Notes: generated by a model not told the origin, from the sequence alone. A stretch of 64,000 nt of DNA from Gloeocapsopsis sp. IPPAS B-1203 (GCF_002749975.1 NZ_PEIG01000003.1:310001-374000), one strand, 5' to 3'; positions 1 to 7,782 are shown, counted from the stretch's first letter. Translations and numbers: made by a program.

Positions 1-966
1 GCCCACACAGATTATCAAGCGCTGTGGCAAGAAAGCAACCTAAAGCCACAGCACCCCGATCCTGTGGATGGTTGCGATCGCATTGAAGTATGTCCCGACT
101 ACCTCGGTACAGGTTATATTCGGAAACTTCAACTGCGTGGTATTGAGCTTAATATTTTCAACTATTCGGTACGCGAGGATGTGATCGTCACAAATAAGTC
201 AGGTGGAACAGAGTGGGAGTTTGGTTTTCACCTTTCAGGAAATCGTTCGGGTAAGCAGACTGGAGAGAATTTTGTGTCTTGGGGTTATTTTGATGAAGAA
301 AGTCACGATTACCCGACACACGCAGGCGAGAGAATTCTCAAACCAGATATTTGTTTCGACTCCCCTGATACTTTATCTGGATTTATCCCTAATCATCTCA
401 AGTCATTTCCTCCAGAGTTAATGAAGGCGATTGAAGGTTCAAATCGCGAACATTTTTGGAACATTGACAAGATTGAGGTGGGAATGCGTTTAGCATTAGA
501 ACAGATGTTAAACTGCCCCTATCAAGGATGTACTAAACAAATTTATCTTGCAAGTAAGTGTTTAGAATTAGTGGCGCTAAAACTTGCACAACTTAACGAA
601 GAACAAAGATTAGAAAGTTCACAGCTGCTCAAACCTGACGACGTTGAACGAATTTACCATGCGAGAGATATTTTATTGTGTAATTTAGATCGTCCACCAT
701 CGCTACTTGAATTAGCACGACAAGTCGGCTTGAATGACTACAAACTCAAACTTGGTTTTCGGCAAGTATTTGGAACAACAGCTTTTGGATATTTGCATGA
801 GGTTCGCATGGAGCGATCGCGTCAGCTACTTTTAGAAAATCGCATGAGTGTTAAAGAGATATCACAGGCAGTAGGATATGTCAATCAGAGTCGTTTTGCG
901 GCGGCATTTCGCAAGCGATTTGGTGTCACCCCTAAGTCTTACGGTGTAAATCGAGGTCTGGATTAG
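1..966 (+). CDS. AraC-family (PchR-like) transcriptional regulator, 5' end cut by window
   Basis: Probable iron/siderophore-responsive activator of a receptor gene. The last ~100 residues form two helix-turn-helix motifs of the AraC type (PPSLLELARQVGLNDYKLK, then VKEISQAVGY and FAAAFRKRFGVTP). The N-terminal part matches the sensing region of the four other regulators here. The frame is open back to base 1. The residues before the GTG at 64 (DYQALWQ...) align with YADLWYN of the regulator at 20182, so the true start lies outside the window and GTG 64 is not trusted. A Uma2 gene follows 34 bp after the stop, where a receptor gene would be expected. The final codons and stop overlap the sequence TCTGGATTAGGGATAA, which resembles a half-site of the operator proposed for receptor genes in this island. 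Family assignment is firm; the ligand and target are inferred. Confidence 0.9.
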   Translation, partial: AHTDYQALWQESNLKPQHPDPVDGCDRIEVCPDYLGTGYIRKLQLRGIELNIFNYSVREDVIVTNKSGGTEWEFGFHLSGNRSGKQTGENFVSWGYFDEESHDYPTHAGERILKPDICFDSPDTLSGFIPNHLKSFPPELMKAIEGSNREHFWNIDKIEVGMRLALEQMLNCPYQGCTKQIYLASKCLELVALKLAQLNEEQRLESSQLLKPDDVERIYHARDILLCNLDRPPSLLELARQVGLNDYKLKLGFRQVFGTTAFGYLHEVRMERSRQLLLENRMSVKEISQAVGYVNQSRFAAAFRKRFGVTPKSYGVNRGLD

Positions 967-1000
967 GGATAATTAATTGTAGCTATCTCACGCAATAGCG

Positions 1001-1582
1001 ATGTCATTTCTCACACTAAACCTACGTCCTACGATTGAGTTGACAGATGAACAGTTTGAACAAATCTGCCGCAGTAATCCAGAATTGCGACTTGAGCGTA
1101 CTGCGAGTAGCGAATTAGTCATCATGTCACCAACTGGCAGTGAGACGGGAGGACGAAATTCCAGCATAACAGGTCAGCTTTGGGCATGGAACCATCAAAG
1201 TCGTCTTGGGAAAACATTTGATTCTTCAACAGGTTTCAAACTCCCAAATGGCGCGACTCGCTCTCCAGATGCAGCTTGGATTTTGCTAAAACGATGGGAG
1301 ACTTTAACTGCGGCACAAAGACGCGGATTTGCACCGATTTGTCCTGACTTTGTTGTAGAGTTGCGTTCTTCAGGAGATGACAAAGGAACGATTCAAGCAA
1401 AGATGCACGAATATATAGCGAATGGCTTGCGTCTTGGTTGGTTGATTGATCCTGAAGCGCGTTTGGTAGAAATTTATCGCGCTGATCAGCCTGTAGAAAC
1501 CATAGACAATCCTGTAACGCTTTCAGGAGAAGCAGTATTACCAGGCTTTGTCCTTGATTTGACAGAAATCTTTGCAGGTTAG
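1001..1582 (+). CDS. Uma2 family (DUF820) putative PD-(D/E)XK endonuclease
   Basis: An intact 193-residue Uma2 protein, a family greatly expanded in cyanobacteria with a restriction-endonuclease-like fold and no settled physiological role. Visible signatures are LTDEQFEQICRSNPELRLE near the N-terminus, the central SPDAAW segment, PDFVVELRSSGD, and MHEYIANGLRLGWLIDPEA before the C-terminal strand. It is the intact relative of the two broken copies at 4862 and 13739 (shared LSDEQF, SPDAAW, LRLGWLI). It lies between an AraC regulator and a broken fecB-like gene, so it occupies the position a receptor gene holds in the other cassettes. Start is the ATG that gives full family length. Confidence 0.85.
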   Translation: MSFLTLNLRPTIELTDEQFEQICRSNPELRLERTASSELVIMSPTGSETGGRNSSITGQLWAWNHQSRLGKTFDSSTGFKLPNGATRSPDAAWILLKRWETLTAAQRRGFAPICPDFVVELRSSGDDKGTIQAKMHEYIANGLRLGWLIDPEARLVEIYRADQPVETIDNPVTLSGEAVLPGFVLDLTEIFAG

Positions 1583-1584
1583 TC

Positions 1585-2558
1585 GTTAAAAAAATCCGTT
1601 TGGGATTGAGTGCGATCGCCGGTTGTAGGATTAATGCGCCGCGTAGTGTTGTTATCTACCAGAAACGCGGCTGAGTCGTGTAAAGTTATTGCACACGATT
1701 TGGGTAACACTGAAATTTGCGGACAACCTCAAAAAGTCGTCGCGGTTGATCCTCATATGCTTGATTTGATCCTGTCGCTTGGTATCCAACCCGCAGGATT
1801 TGCCGAAGTTGAGGCGGCGATTGTTAGTTCGCCTAAGTTGGGCGAACAAATGACACAAATTAAATATTTAGGCGATCGCATTACCAGTAATCCAATTTAT
1901 ATGGGAACGCGCAATCAGCCATCTTTAGAAACTATTTTGCGGCTCAAACCCGATTTAATTTTAGGCGAGTTGGGCGATTTATCGTTGTACAATAACCTCA
2001 ATAAAATTGCACCTACGCTATTTCCTTTCAAGAATTTTGACAATTATCAATGGCAGCAAACTTTACTCAAACTAGGTCAAGCGTTTGAGCGCGAACCACG
2101 GGCTAAACAAGTCATTGCTGAACACAATCAACGAATCGGTCAGGTCAAAGCTGAACTTGCTAATATTACTCAAAATTCAAAATTACTGCTTTTAGGAATG
2201 TCGAAACTTGGCACAACTGGAGTGTTAAACGATCAAACTTTTCCAGGGGCTTTGCTTGAGGATCTCTGTTTTGAGCTTGTTATCCCCAAGCAGGTAGGCA
2301 CTGATACCTAGCGCAGACGTAACAATCTCGCTCGAAGTTCTGCCACAACTTGATGCCGATATGATCATCGTGACAACGTTTGACGAAATGTCGCAAGTAG
2401 AAAAGATTTGGCAACAAAATTTGATTTTGCGATCGCTCAAAGCAAGTCAAAATAATCAAGTATATTTTGTTGATTATCAATTGTGGGGGCGCATTCGCGG
2501 ACCAATCGCTGCTGAATTGATGATCGAGCAGATTCAAACTTTACTACAAAGACCTTGA
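1585..2558 (+). pseudogene. FecB-like iron-siderophore binding lipoprotein, broken by two frameshifts
   Basis: Remnant of a periplasmic binding lipoprotein for ferric siderophores. Three consecutive reading frames together give a full protein. The first (about 1585-1665) encodes a signal segment ending LSAIAGC, a lipobox. The second (to 2311) runs from SCKVIAHDLGNTEICGQPQ to FELVIPK and then hits a stop. The third (from about 2315) runs through ISLEVLPQLDADMIIV to IRGPIAAELMIEQIQTLL. Each junction is a +1 shift in coordinate. The closest relative in the window is the intact gene at 23967 (shared KYLGDRIT.NP.Y.GT and PLEILPQLDAD-like blocks). The longest single open frame would start at GTG 1610 but lacks a signal peptide. 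Either a decayed duplicate or two sequencing errors; the many other broken genes nearby favour decay. Confidence 0.8.
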
Positions 2559-2719
2559 AAATTGTGTTGTATTTTAGTCTACGATTTAAGTATTGCTACT
2601 ATTTCAAAGCACGAAGCTTTAACTTTTCTCGCAGCGATCGCCTGTGTCATAAATTTCCCTAAGTTGCTTTCCGGTGTCAAACTGTTGTTAATTAAATTAC
2701 TTATTTCTCTCCATTCTTC

Positions 2720-2953
2720 ATGCACGTTATTAGCAATAAAAAACTACGGGAATTTTTTGATATTCATCCAGATGCTGAGATTCCCCTTGATGACTGGTAC
2801 AGAATTGCTAATGTAGCACAGTGAAAATATCTAGTTGAAGTCCGGCAATTTTTGCCAAATGCAGACTCAGTAGAAAATTTTACATTTTTTAACATTAAAG
2901 GTAATGACTATCGACTCATTGTCAGTATTGATTATCAAAGACAAATAAATTAG
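2720..2953 (+). pseudogene. HigB-type mRNA interferase toxin, broken by a nonsense codon
   Basis: The frame encodes MHVISNKKLREFFDIHPDAE, then DDWYRIANVAQ, a TGA stop at 2822, and continues in the same frame as KYLVEVRQFLPNADSVENF and FFNIKGNDYRLIVSIDYQ. HigB toxins have WYRIAKRAQW at this place, so the TGA most simply comes from a lost Trp codon (TGG to TGA). The frame ends at 2953 before the usual C-terminal RHVLTHAEYD segment, so the gene is also truncated. No HigA-type helix-turn-helix antitoxin follows. HigB family toxins are ribosome-dependent mRNA endonucleases; this copy should be inactive. Confidence 0.75.
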
Positions 2954-3026
2954 TCAAATACAGCGGATTGCAAGTTTATGAGGTACGGTAACAGCAGTTT
3001 TTAAAAGTGAGATTCTGTTCAAATCA

Positions 3027-3248
3027 TCAATTAGATAACTGAGAATCGAGTCGGTCGAGTAGTGCAAGTCCTGCTGATATACTTCCCTTGGTTGCCATAG
3101 CTCGAAATCTCGTCTCGGCATCAAATTCAGCTAGCGCGATTGTCGAGAGTTCTTCAATCAGCTTGTTAACACTCATATTTCTTCTTTTTGCCAATTCTTT
3201 CAATCGCTCGTGTTTGTCGTCGGGTAAGCGAATTGTTAAAGTAGCCAT
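3027..3248 (-). CDS. Ribbon-helix-helix (CopG-like) antitoxin
   Basis: A 73-residue DNA-binding protein. The N-terminus MATLTIRLPDDKHERLKELA is a typical ribbon-helix-helix strand and first helix, followed by RRNMSVNKLIEELSTIAL as the second helix. The C-terminal half would bind the toxin. It begins 11 bp after the stop of the PIN-toxin fragment on the same strand, the usual partner arrangement for PIN-family toxins with a downstream antitoxin. The sequence CTGTCTCC in front of the start (read on the plus strand) gives a GGAGACAG ribosome site. The toxin partner is truncated, so this is probably an orphan antitoxin. Confidence 0.75.
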   Translation of the reverse strand: MATLTIRLPDDKHERLKELAKRRNMSVNKLIEELSTIALAEFDAETRFRAMATKGSISAGLALLDRLDSQLSN

Positions 3249-3259
3249 GTGCTGTCTCC

Positions 3260-3514
3260 TTAATTAAAGTTAATCATCTCGTCTGGTTTGAGAATCAACA
3301 ATTCGGGAAAAGAAAGTTCTGCTTGCTTAAAGTCCTTAGTATTATGAGTAACAATAATCCTGGCATTGCCAGCGATGGCTAGCTCAATCAAGTGATTATC
3401 TGCTTCATCAATCAAATTTGGTCGCCACAAGTAGTAAATACGCATCCACTCACAGACACTCATAAATGAAGCCAAAAGCGTTTCTATCTCCTCAATTGAT
3501 AGCGAATGAGTAAG
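3260..3514 (-). pseudogene. PIN-domain toxin, C-terminal fragment
   Basis: The open stretch encodes LTHSLSIEEIETLLASF, then SVCEWMRIYYLWRPNL, DEADNHLIELAIAG and RIIVTHNTKDF, which is the C-terminal half of a PIN-family RNase toxin (TIGR00305-like, about 135 residues when complete). The conserved acidic residues of DEADNH and the THNTKDF strand are present, but the N-terminal half with the first catalytic Asp is missing. The frame closes upstream at a stop at 3515-3517, inside a Uma2 fragment in another frame, which marks a deletion junction. ATG 3475 gives only 71 residues. The neighbouring ribbon-helix-helix gene is its likely antitoxin. Confidence 0.75.
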
Positions 3515-3621
3515 TCAATTTGTTCTCGATGGCGATCGCTTTCCAAGGGTAGTTCATTACTCCACCAATTCTCGTCGGGGAAAATTATGACTTCTGTGGC
3601 GATCTGAGCCGGAGTAACCAC
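3484..3621 (-). pseudogene. Uma2 family nuclease, N-terminal fragment
   Basis: Forty-five codons from GTG 3621 encode MVTPAQIATEVIIFPDENWW and SNELPLESDRHREQIDLLIR, then YQLRR and a stop. The block FPDENWWSNELPLESD...REQIDLLI is the start of a distinct Uma2 subfamily that normally continues for another 200 residues. The match stops exactly where the PIN-toxin reading frame takes over, so a deletion has joined the front of a Uma2 gene to the back of a PIN gene. Family recognition is from memory of the motif. Confidence 0.6.
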
Positions 3622-3820
3622 CTTTTTTGACGCTATTTTTTAATCCTATCTCAAATTTTCTGATGAGTAGTGGGGAATAGAGAGTCGTGTTGTTAGCTCA
3701 AGTGATAGCTGATGTTAATAGCGTACCTCTATGTCTGAAAATCAAAACAGTGTTGTTATGGAAGATAATTAATGAGAATATATTTTATTAAGTGCAGCAA
3801 CACTTCAGGGCGATCAAGTC

Positions 3821-4786
3821 ATGCCTCTCATTCTCTCAGATCGAGATTTAAAAACTTCTTATCCAACCAGCTATGAGCTGAGTGTGAAGTGTTCTCAGTA
3901 TATTAGTTCGGCTTATAAACGATCAATAAATCTTGGTCACGGGTTGCATTTACTCGTGCGCAACTATCAACTTGAAGAACCTTTACTCGAAGAGATTGCC
4001 TACGCCTACTCAGCAGTTGAACTTGAATTTGGATTCAATTTGGTTGGTAAGCCGCATCAGCAAACGAGTCGTTTCAGCTATCCAGGTAGTTTTTTACAGT
4101 TTGAGCAAACCAATTCTCGGACAGTTATGGGAGAATGGCTACCAGGACAAATTCTCAAGATAGACCTACATCTAACTGCGCCGAAAGATAGTCAAACACT
4201 CAGTTCAATGCAGATGGAATTGCTTCCACTAGAGTTGAGACAGCAACTCGAAAATCCAGACGATGGATTTTATACCGATTTGGGTATCGTCACTCCGGAA
4301 GTTCACCTGGTATTACAGCAAATTCTCAATTGTCCGTATCACGGAGAAATTGAGCAAATTTATTTACAAGCCAAAGCATTAGAACTGATTGCTATACAGT
4401 CAGCCCATGTATTGAAGCATAGCGATCGCAACCAAGCTGTTAAGTTAAAATCTTCTGATGTTGATCGCCTTTACCATGCTAGAGATGTATTGCTAAATAA
4501 TGTTGAGAATCCACCTTCATTGATTGATTTAGCGCGATTGGTTGGAATGAACGATTGTACATTCAAACGCGGATTTCGGCAGGTATTTGGCACAACTGCA
4601 TTTGGTTATCTCCGAAAACACCGGATGATTCAAGCACGGCAATTTTTATTAGAAAATAAAATGAGTATTGCCGAAGTAGCGTGTGCAGTTGGTTATTCGC
4701 ATCCTGGCTATTTTGCTGCTGCATTTCGTCGTGAGTTCGGAATCAATCCTAGTTCCTTGCGGCGTGATGTTCCGGCTTGTGACTAG
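3821..4786 (+). CDS. AraC-family (PchR-like) transcriptional regulator
   Basis: A complete 321-residue regulator, likely controlling a siderophore receptor. The sensing region covers roughly residues 1-215 (LGHGLHLLVRNYQLEE, VELEFGFNLVGKPH, LQQILNCPYHGEIEQIYLQAKALELIA). The C-terminal 100 residues are the double helix-turn-helix (PPSLIDLARLVGMNDCTFKR, IAEVACAVGYSHPGYFAAAF, FGINPS). The N-terminus is shorter than in the 5716 and 20182 proteins. A broken Uma2 gene follows instead of a receptor. Its last five codons and stop lie in a 17-bp sequence repeated at 14444, directly in front of the receptor at 14585, which suggests this regulator and that receptor were once neighbours. Confidence 0.9.
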   Translation: MPLILSDRDLKTSYPTSYELSVKCSQYISSAYKRSINLGHGLHLLVRNYQLEEPLLEEIAYAYSAVELEFGFNLVGKPHQQTSRFSYPGSFLQFEQTNSRTVMGEWLPGQILKIDLHLTAPKDSQTLSSMQMELLPLELRQQLENPDDGFYTDLGIVTPEVHLVLQQILNCPYHGEIEQIYLQAKALELIAIQSAHVLKHSDRNQAVKLKSSDVDRLYHARDVLLNNVENPPSLIDLARLVGMNDCTFKRGFRQVFGTTAFGYLRKHRMIQARQFLLENKMSIAEVACAVGYSHPGYFAAAFRREFGINPSSLRRDVPACD

Positions 4787-4800
4787 AAATGTTCCTTGCT
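4769..4800 (+). promoter_or_regulatory. Degenerate copy of receptor operator at regulator 3' end
   Basis: gttccggcttgtgacta overlaps the end of the AraC gene and is identical over 17 bp to 14444-14460. A second TTCC follows 22 bp after the first, against exactly 21 bp in the copy before the receptor at 14585. The site no longer precedes a receptor, so it is read as a relic left when a Uma2 gene came in. Inferred. Confidence 0.45.
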
Positions 4801-4861
4801 TAGAAGATGCGATCGCGCTCCATTGCAGATAATGATATTAGAAGTCGTCAAGACAGATTCA

Positions 4862-5524
4862 ATGACTAGTGTTGTCCTCAATCTAGAACCAATTGCACAT
4901 TTAAGTGATGAGCAATTTTATCAACTGTGTGTTGCCAATCAGGATTTAAGCTTGGAAATGAGTGCCGCAGGAGAATTAATTATTGCGCCGCCAGTTGGAG
5001 GAGAAAGTGGAAATCGAGAAGCCGACTTGATTACAGATTTGAATAATTGGAATCGTCAAACAAAATTAGGCAAAGTTTTTAGTTCATCAACGATTTTCAT
5101 TCTGCCCAACGGTGCTAAAACGTTCTCCTGATGCAGCTTGGGTAAAATTAGAACGATGGGAAGCTTCAACCCTTGAACAACGCAAAAAATGTCCGCCACT
5201 TGTCCCCGATTTTGCAATCGAACTGCGAAAAGTGCGTTGCGGAGGACACTGCGGTGGGCGGCTTCACCGACAGACGCGCAAGTGTCCGTAGGGGTTCCCC
5301 CCGTTGTAGCACCTTTTCAAGAGAGCGTTCCGAGACAGATCGACTGCAACCGATTCAAGCGAAAATGCAAGAGTACATTGAAAATGGTCTGCGTTTAGGC
5401 TGGCTAATTAATCCTCAAGCTCAGCAAGTAGAAATCTTATCGTTCCCAAGCTGTGGAAGTCGTTCAAATACCTACAATTCTTTCGGGAGACGATGTCTTA
5501 CCTGGTTTTGATTTGCCAGTGTAG
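4862..5524 (+). pseudogene. Uma2 family nuclease, copy 1, broken
   Basis: Starts MTSVVLNLEPIAHLSDEQFY and should continue LPNGAKRSPDAAW, but an extra A in the run after GCT (GCTAAAACG for GCTAAACG) shifts the frame and stops it at 5131. The protein resumes in another frame as SPDAAWVKLERWE, PDFAIELR, is interrupted by a 100-bp insertion at 5228-5327, and continues SETDRLQPIQAKMQEYIENG. A further extra T (ATCTTATCG against ATCTATCG in copy 2) shifts the frame again near 5436; the stop at 5522 is back in the original frame because the three shifts sum to 3. The start at 4796 adds a non-homologous leader and is rejected. Near-identical to 13739-14400, offset exactly 8,877 bp. Confidence 0.85.
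5228..5327 (+). repeat. 100-bp GC-rich inserted element in Uma2 copy 1
   Basis: Interrupts the codons ELR|SETDRL of the Uma2 gene and is bounded by GCG on both sides (5225-5227 and 5325-5327), which fits a 3-bp target duplication. It contains pairable segments (ggacact with agtgtcc; cggtg with caccg) and no open frame of note. The identical element sits in copy 2 at 14105-14204. It looks like a small non-autonomous palindromic repeat of the kind common in cyanobacteria. Confidence 0.65.
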
Positions 5525-5715
5525 CTAGGCGATCGCTTTTGCCACTACAGTTAGTGCAATGCTTGAGTTAGGTTTAGCGATCGCCTACATCTTACGAAAG
5601 AACTTGGGTTATCAATAACCTTTGCTACGCGCCTGCTGACCTTCATTTTGAGAAAGATTCTTTAATAGCTGCTAACTTAGTTAGAAAGATTCCCTTTAAG
5701 TGCGTGCAACTAAAG

Positions 5716-6696
5716 ATGACTGGTGTCTTATCAACCAAAGATATGGATGAATTGTTTGAAGAGACAGCTATCGAAAGTAATCAGCCTCATCCATCTGAAA
5801 ATGATATCATTTTGAACTATTCTAAATCCATTGGTAAAGGATACTGGCAGCGAACTTTTCTACCGGATGGCATTTCTATAGATATTGAAAATAATGAATT
5901 CCTAAACCATATTATCTTGGAGTCACCAGACGGCGAGGGATGGCCGGAAATAGGGTTTCGTTTATCGGGAAACCGTAAATTATATACAGGTGAGGTGATG
6001 CAAGGTGGTCAAAACTTCTTGTGCTTGTCGGATGTCGGACGCGGAGGTAGAACAGAGTGGGCTGGTAATCAACGCCACCTGAAAGTTGACATCAACCTCA
6101 CGCCTGAAATGTGGGCAATGATGATTAGTCAACACTCACAATACTTATCTTTGCATCAGCAACTTCCTCTTTTTGGGGCTAAAAATGCACCGTACTACGA
6201 ATTGCGAACCACTACACCTGTAATGCAGTCGGTGTTATACCAAATTCTGAATTGTCCTTACCGAGATTTTATCCGAGAGATTTATTTGCAAAGTAAGACA
6301 CTGGAAATAGTGGCACTGTGGCTAGCGCAAGAACTCAATTATCGTCAGGTAAAGCTGTCTACGGTCAAACTTTCCCCAGATGATGTAGAACGCATCTATT
6401 ATGCCAGAGATATTCTCATTACCAACTTGCTTCATCCGCCAACATTGCTAGAACTAGCACGTCAAGTTGCTGTTAATGAACGGAAACTGAAGCAAGGTTT
6501 TCGTCAGATATTTGGAACTACAGTTTTTGGCTACCTGCATAATTATCGCATGGAACAAGCTAAACAAATGTTGGCAGAACAAAAATTGACTGTTGCCCAA
6601 GTTGCCCATGCTGTGGGCTATTCTCACTTGAGTCACTTTGCTGCTGCCTTTAGAAAAAAATTTGGGGTAAATCCCAGTGCTTACCGATCAAAATAG
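5716..6696 (+). CDS. AraC-family (PchR-like) transcriptional regulator
   Basis: A complete regulator of 326 residues from ATG 5716; GTG 5704 would add four. Sensing region: GKGYWQRTFLPDGISIDIEN, WPEIGFRLSGNRK, GGQNFLCLSD, YQILNCPYRDFIREIYLQSK. DNA-binding end: PPTLLELARQVAVNERKLKQ, VAQVAHAVGYSHLSHFAAAF, FGVNPSAYR. It is the first gene of a cassette that continues with an Rpn gene, an AMIN/TonB receptor, a FecB-like protein and a ferredoxin-like protein. Its stop codon lies in aaaatagtccttct, a sequence repeated at 7741 in the receptor operator. The natural target is inferred to be the receptor at 7848. Confidence 0.9.
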   Translation: MTGVLSTKDMDELFEETAIESNQPHPSENDIILNYSKSIGKGYWQRTFLPDGISIDIENNEFLNHIILESPDGEGWPEIGFRLSGNRKLYTGEVMQGGQNFLCLSDVGRGGRTEWAGNQRHLKVDINLTPEMWAMMISQHSQYLSLHQQLPLFGAKNAPYYELRTTTPVMQSVLYQILNCPYRDFIREIYLQSKTLEIVALWLAQELNYRQVKLSTVKLSPDDVERIYYARDILITNLLHPPTLLELARQVAVNERKLKQGFRQIFGTTVFGYLHNYRMEQAKQMLAEQKLTVAQVAHAVGYSHLSHFAAAFRKKFGVNPSAYRSK

Positions 6697-6729
6697 TCCT
6701 TCTTAGGTATACCATCTACCCATTAATTC

Positions 6730-7689
6730 ATGAGTGAGGAACTGTCAAGAGCAGATAACGATAGTCCGTGGAAAGAAATTCTAGAAGCCTACTTTCCCCA
6801 AGCGATGCAATTTTTCTTTCCTCAAACCGCCGCCTTAATTAATTGGCAACGTCCCCACGCATTTCTGGACAAGGAATTTCAACAAATCGCTCGCGATGCT
6901 GAACTTGGGAGACGATATGCCGATAAATTAGTCAAAGTTTGGCACATTCAAGGACAAGAACTTTGGCTCTTAATTCATGTGGAAATTCAAGCCAAAGCCG
7001 AAGACACATTTGCACAAAGAATGTTTTCTTACAACTTGCGAATTTTTGATAGATTTGCTCAAGGAGCCATTAGTTTAGCAATTTTGTGTGATGCTGATTC
7101 GACATGGCGACCAAATCAATACAACTATAGTTACCCTGATACTAGACTTAACTTTGAATTTGGCATCGTCAAGCTGTTAGATTATCAAAATCGGTGGACA
7201 GAATTAGAAGCCAGCAATAATCCTTTTGCAACTGTAGTCATGGCGCATTTGAAGATGCAGCAAACAAGTAAAAGGCTCAAAGACCGGAAAACTTGGAAAT
7301 TTAGCTTGATTCGCCGTTTATATGAACTAGGATTGCCAGAAACAGATATACGTAACCTGTATCGATTTATCGATTGGGTTATGATTTTACCAAAAGGCTT
7401 GGAAGCAGAGTTTTGGCAAGAGTTTAAGCAGTTTGAGCAGGAGCGGACTATGAGCTACATTACCACAGGCGAGCGCATTGGTTACGAGCGGGGAAAGGAA
7501 GAAGGAAAACAGGAAGGTGAGCAAACTTTGGTGCTACGGCAACTACAAAGACGGGTGGGAGAATTACCACAAGAGGTTAGGGGGCAGATTCAAACTCTTT
7601 CTGTAGAGCAATTAGAAGCCTTGGGTGAAGCTTTATTAGATTTTACCGCTATTGAAGATTTACTGAACTGGTTGGGGAACATCCCTTAG
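6730..7689 (+). CDS. Rpn family PD-(D/E)XK nuclease with C-terminal DUF4351
   Basis: A 319-residue protein of the recombination-promoting nuclease/putative transposase (Rpn) group. The nuclease core is near residues 45-130, with LLIHVEIQAKAED carrying the E-x-Q active-site pattern, and QRMFSYNLRIFDRF after it. A charged linker (YERGKEEGKQEGEQ) leads to the C-terminal DUF4351 (LRQLQRRVGELPQEVRGQIQ, LGEALLDFTAIEDLLNWL). It lies between an AraC regulator and its receptor, and a 14-bp direct repeat (6690-6703 and 7741-7754) brackets it. E. coli Rpn proteins promote RecA-independent recombination; the role here is unknown. Confidence 0.85.
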   Translation: MSEELSRADNDSPWKEILEAYFPQAMQFFFPQTAALINWQRPHAFLDKEFQQIARDAELGRRYADKLVKVWHIQGQELWLLIHVEIQAKAEDTFAQRMFSYNLRIFDRFAQGAISLAILCDADSTWRPNQYNYSYPDTRLNFEFGIVKLLDYQNRWTELEASNNPFATVVMAHLKMQQTSKRLKDRKTWKFSLIRRLYELGLPETDIRNLYRFIDWVMILPKGLEAEFWQEFKQFEQERTMSYITTGERIGYERGKEEGKQEGEQTLVLRQLQRRVGELPQEVRGQIQTLSVEQLEALGEALLDFTAIEDLLNWLGNIP

Positions 7690-7745
7690 CTTAGCCAATT
7701 TTGTGATTTAGCAGGAGTGGACTATGAGTTTACTATATAAAAAAT

Positions 7746-7782
7746 AGTCCTTCTAGGGATAAACAAAGTCCGTAAAGGGATA
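7746..7782 (+). promoter_or_regulatory. Putative AraC-type operator: two 21-bp-phased half-sites
   Basis: AGTCC-N4-AGGGATA at 7746-7761 is repeated as AGTCC-N4-AGGGATA at 7767-7782, a period of exactly 21 bp (two helical turns), about 65 bp before the receptor start. Direct repeats phased by two turns are the classical target layout for AraC-type dimers. Related repeats with the same period precede the receptors at 14585 and 21403. The binding protein is inferred, not shown. Confidence 0.6.

Noticed and set aside
1610-2311. GTG-started 233-residue FecB-like protein as a real gene
   Set aside because: It lacks signal peptide and C-terminal lobe, both of which are found in neighbouring frames, so it is part of a pseudogene.
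2562-2816. 84-codon frame on the plus strand
   Set aside because: It reads across the HigB remnant in another frame, has no ribosome site and a composition unlike a folded protein.
2822-2824. Selenocysteine at TGA in HigB
   Set aside because: Family members have Trp here, no insertion hairpin is seen, and the gene is also truncated.
3770-3800. Fur box before the 3821 regulator
   Set aside because: AATGAGAATATATTTTATT resembles one half of a Fur site only; the second half does not fit. Iron control is likely but not shown.
5095-5135. Programmed frameshift at the A run in the Uma2 gene
   Set aside because: The extra A is followed by a 100-bp insertion and further lesions, so the gene is simply broken.
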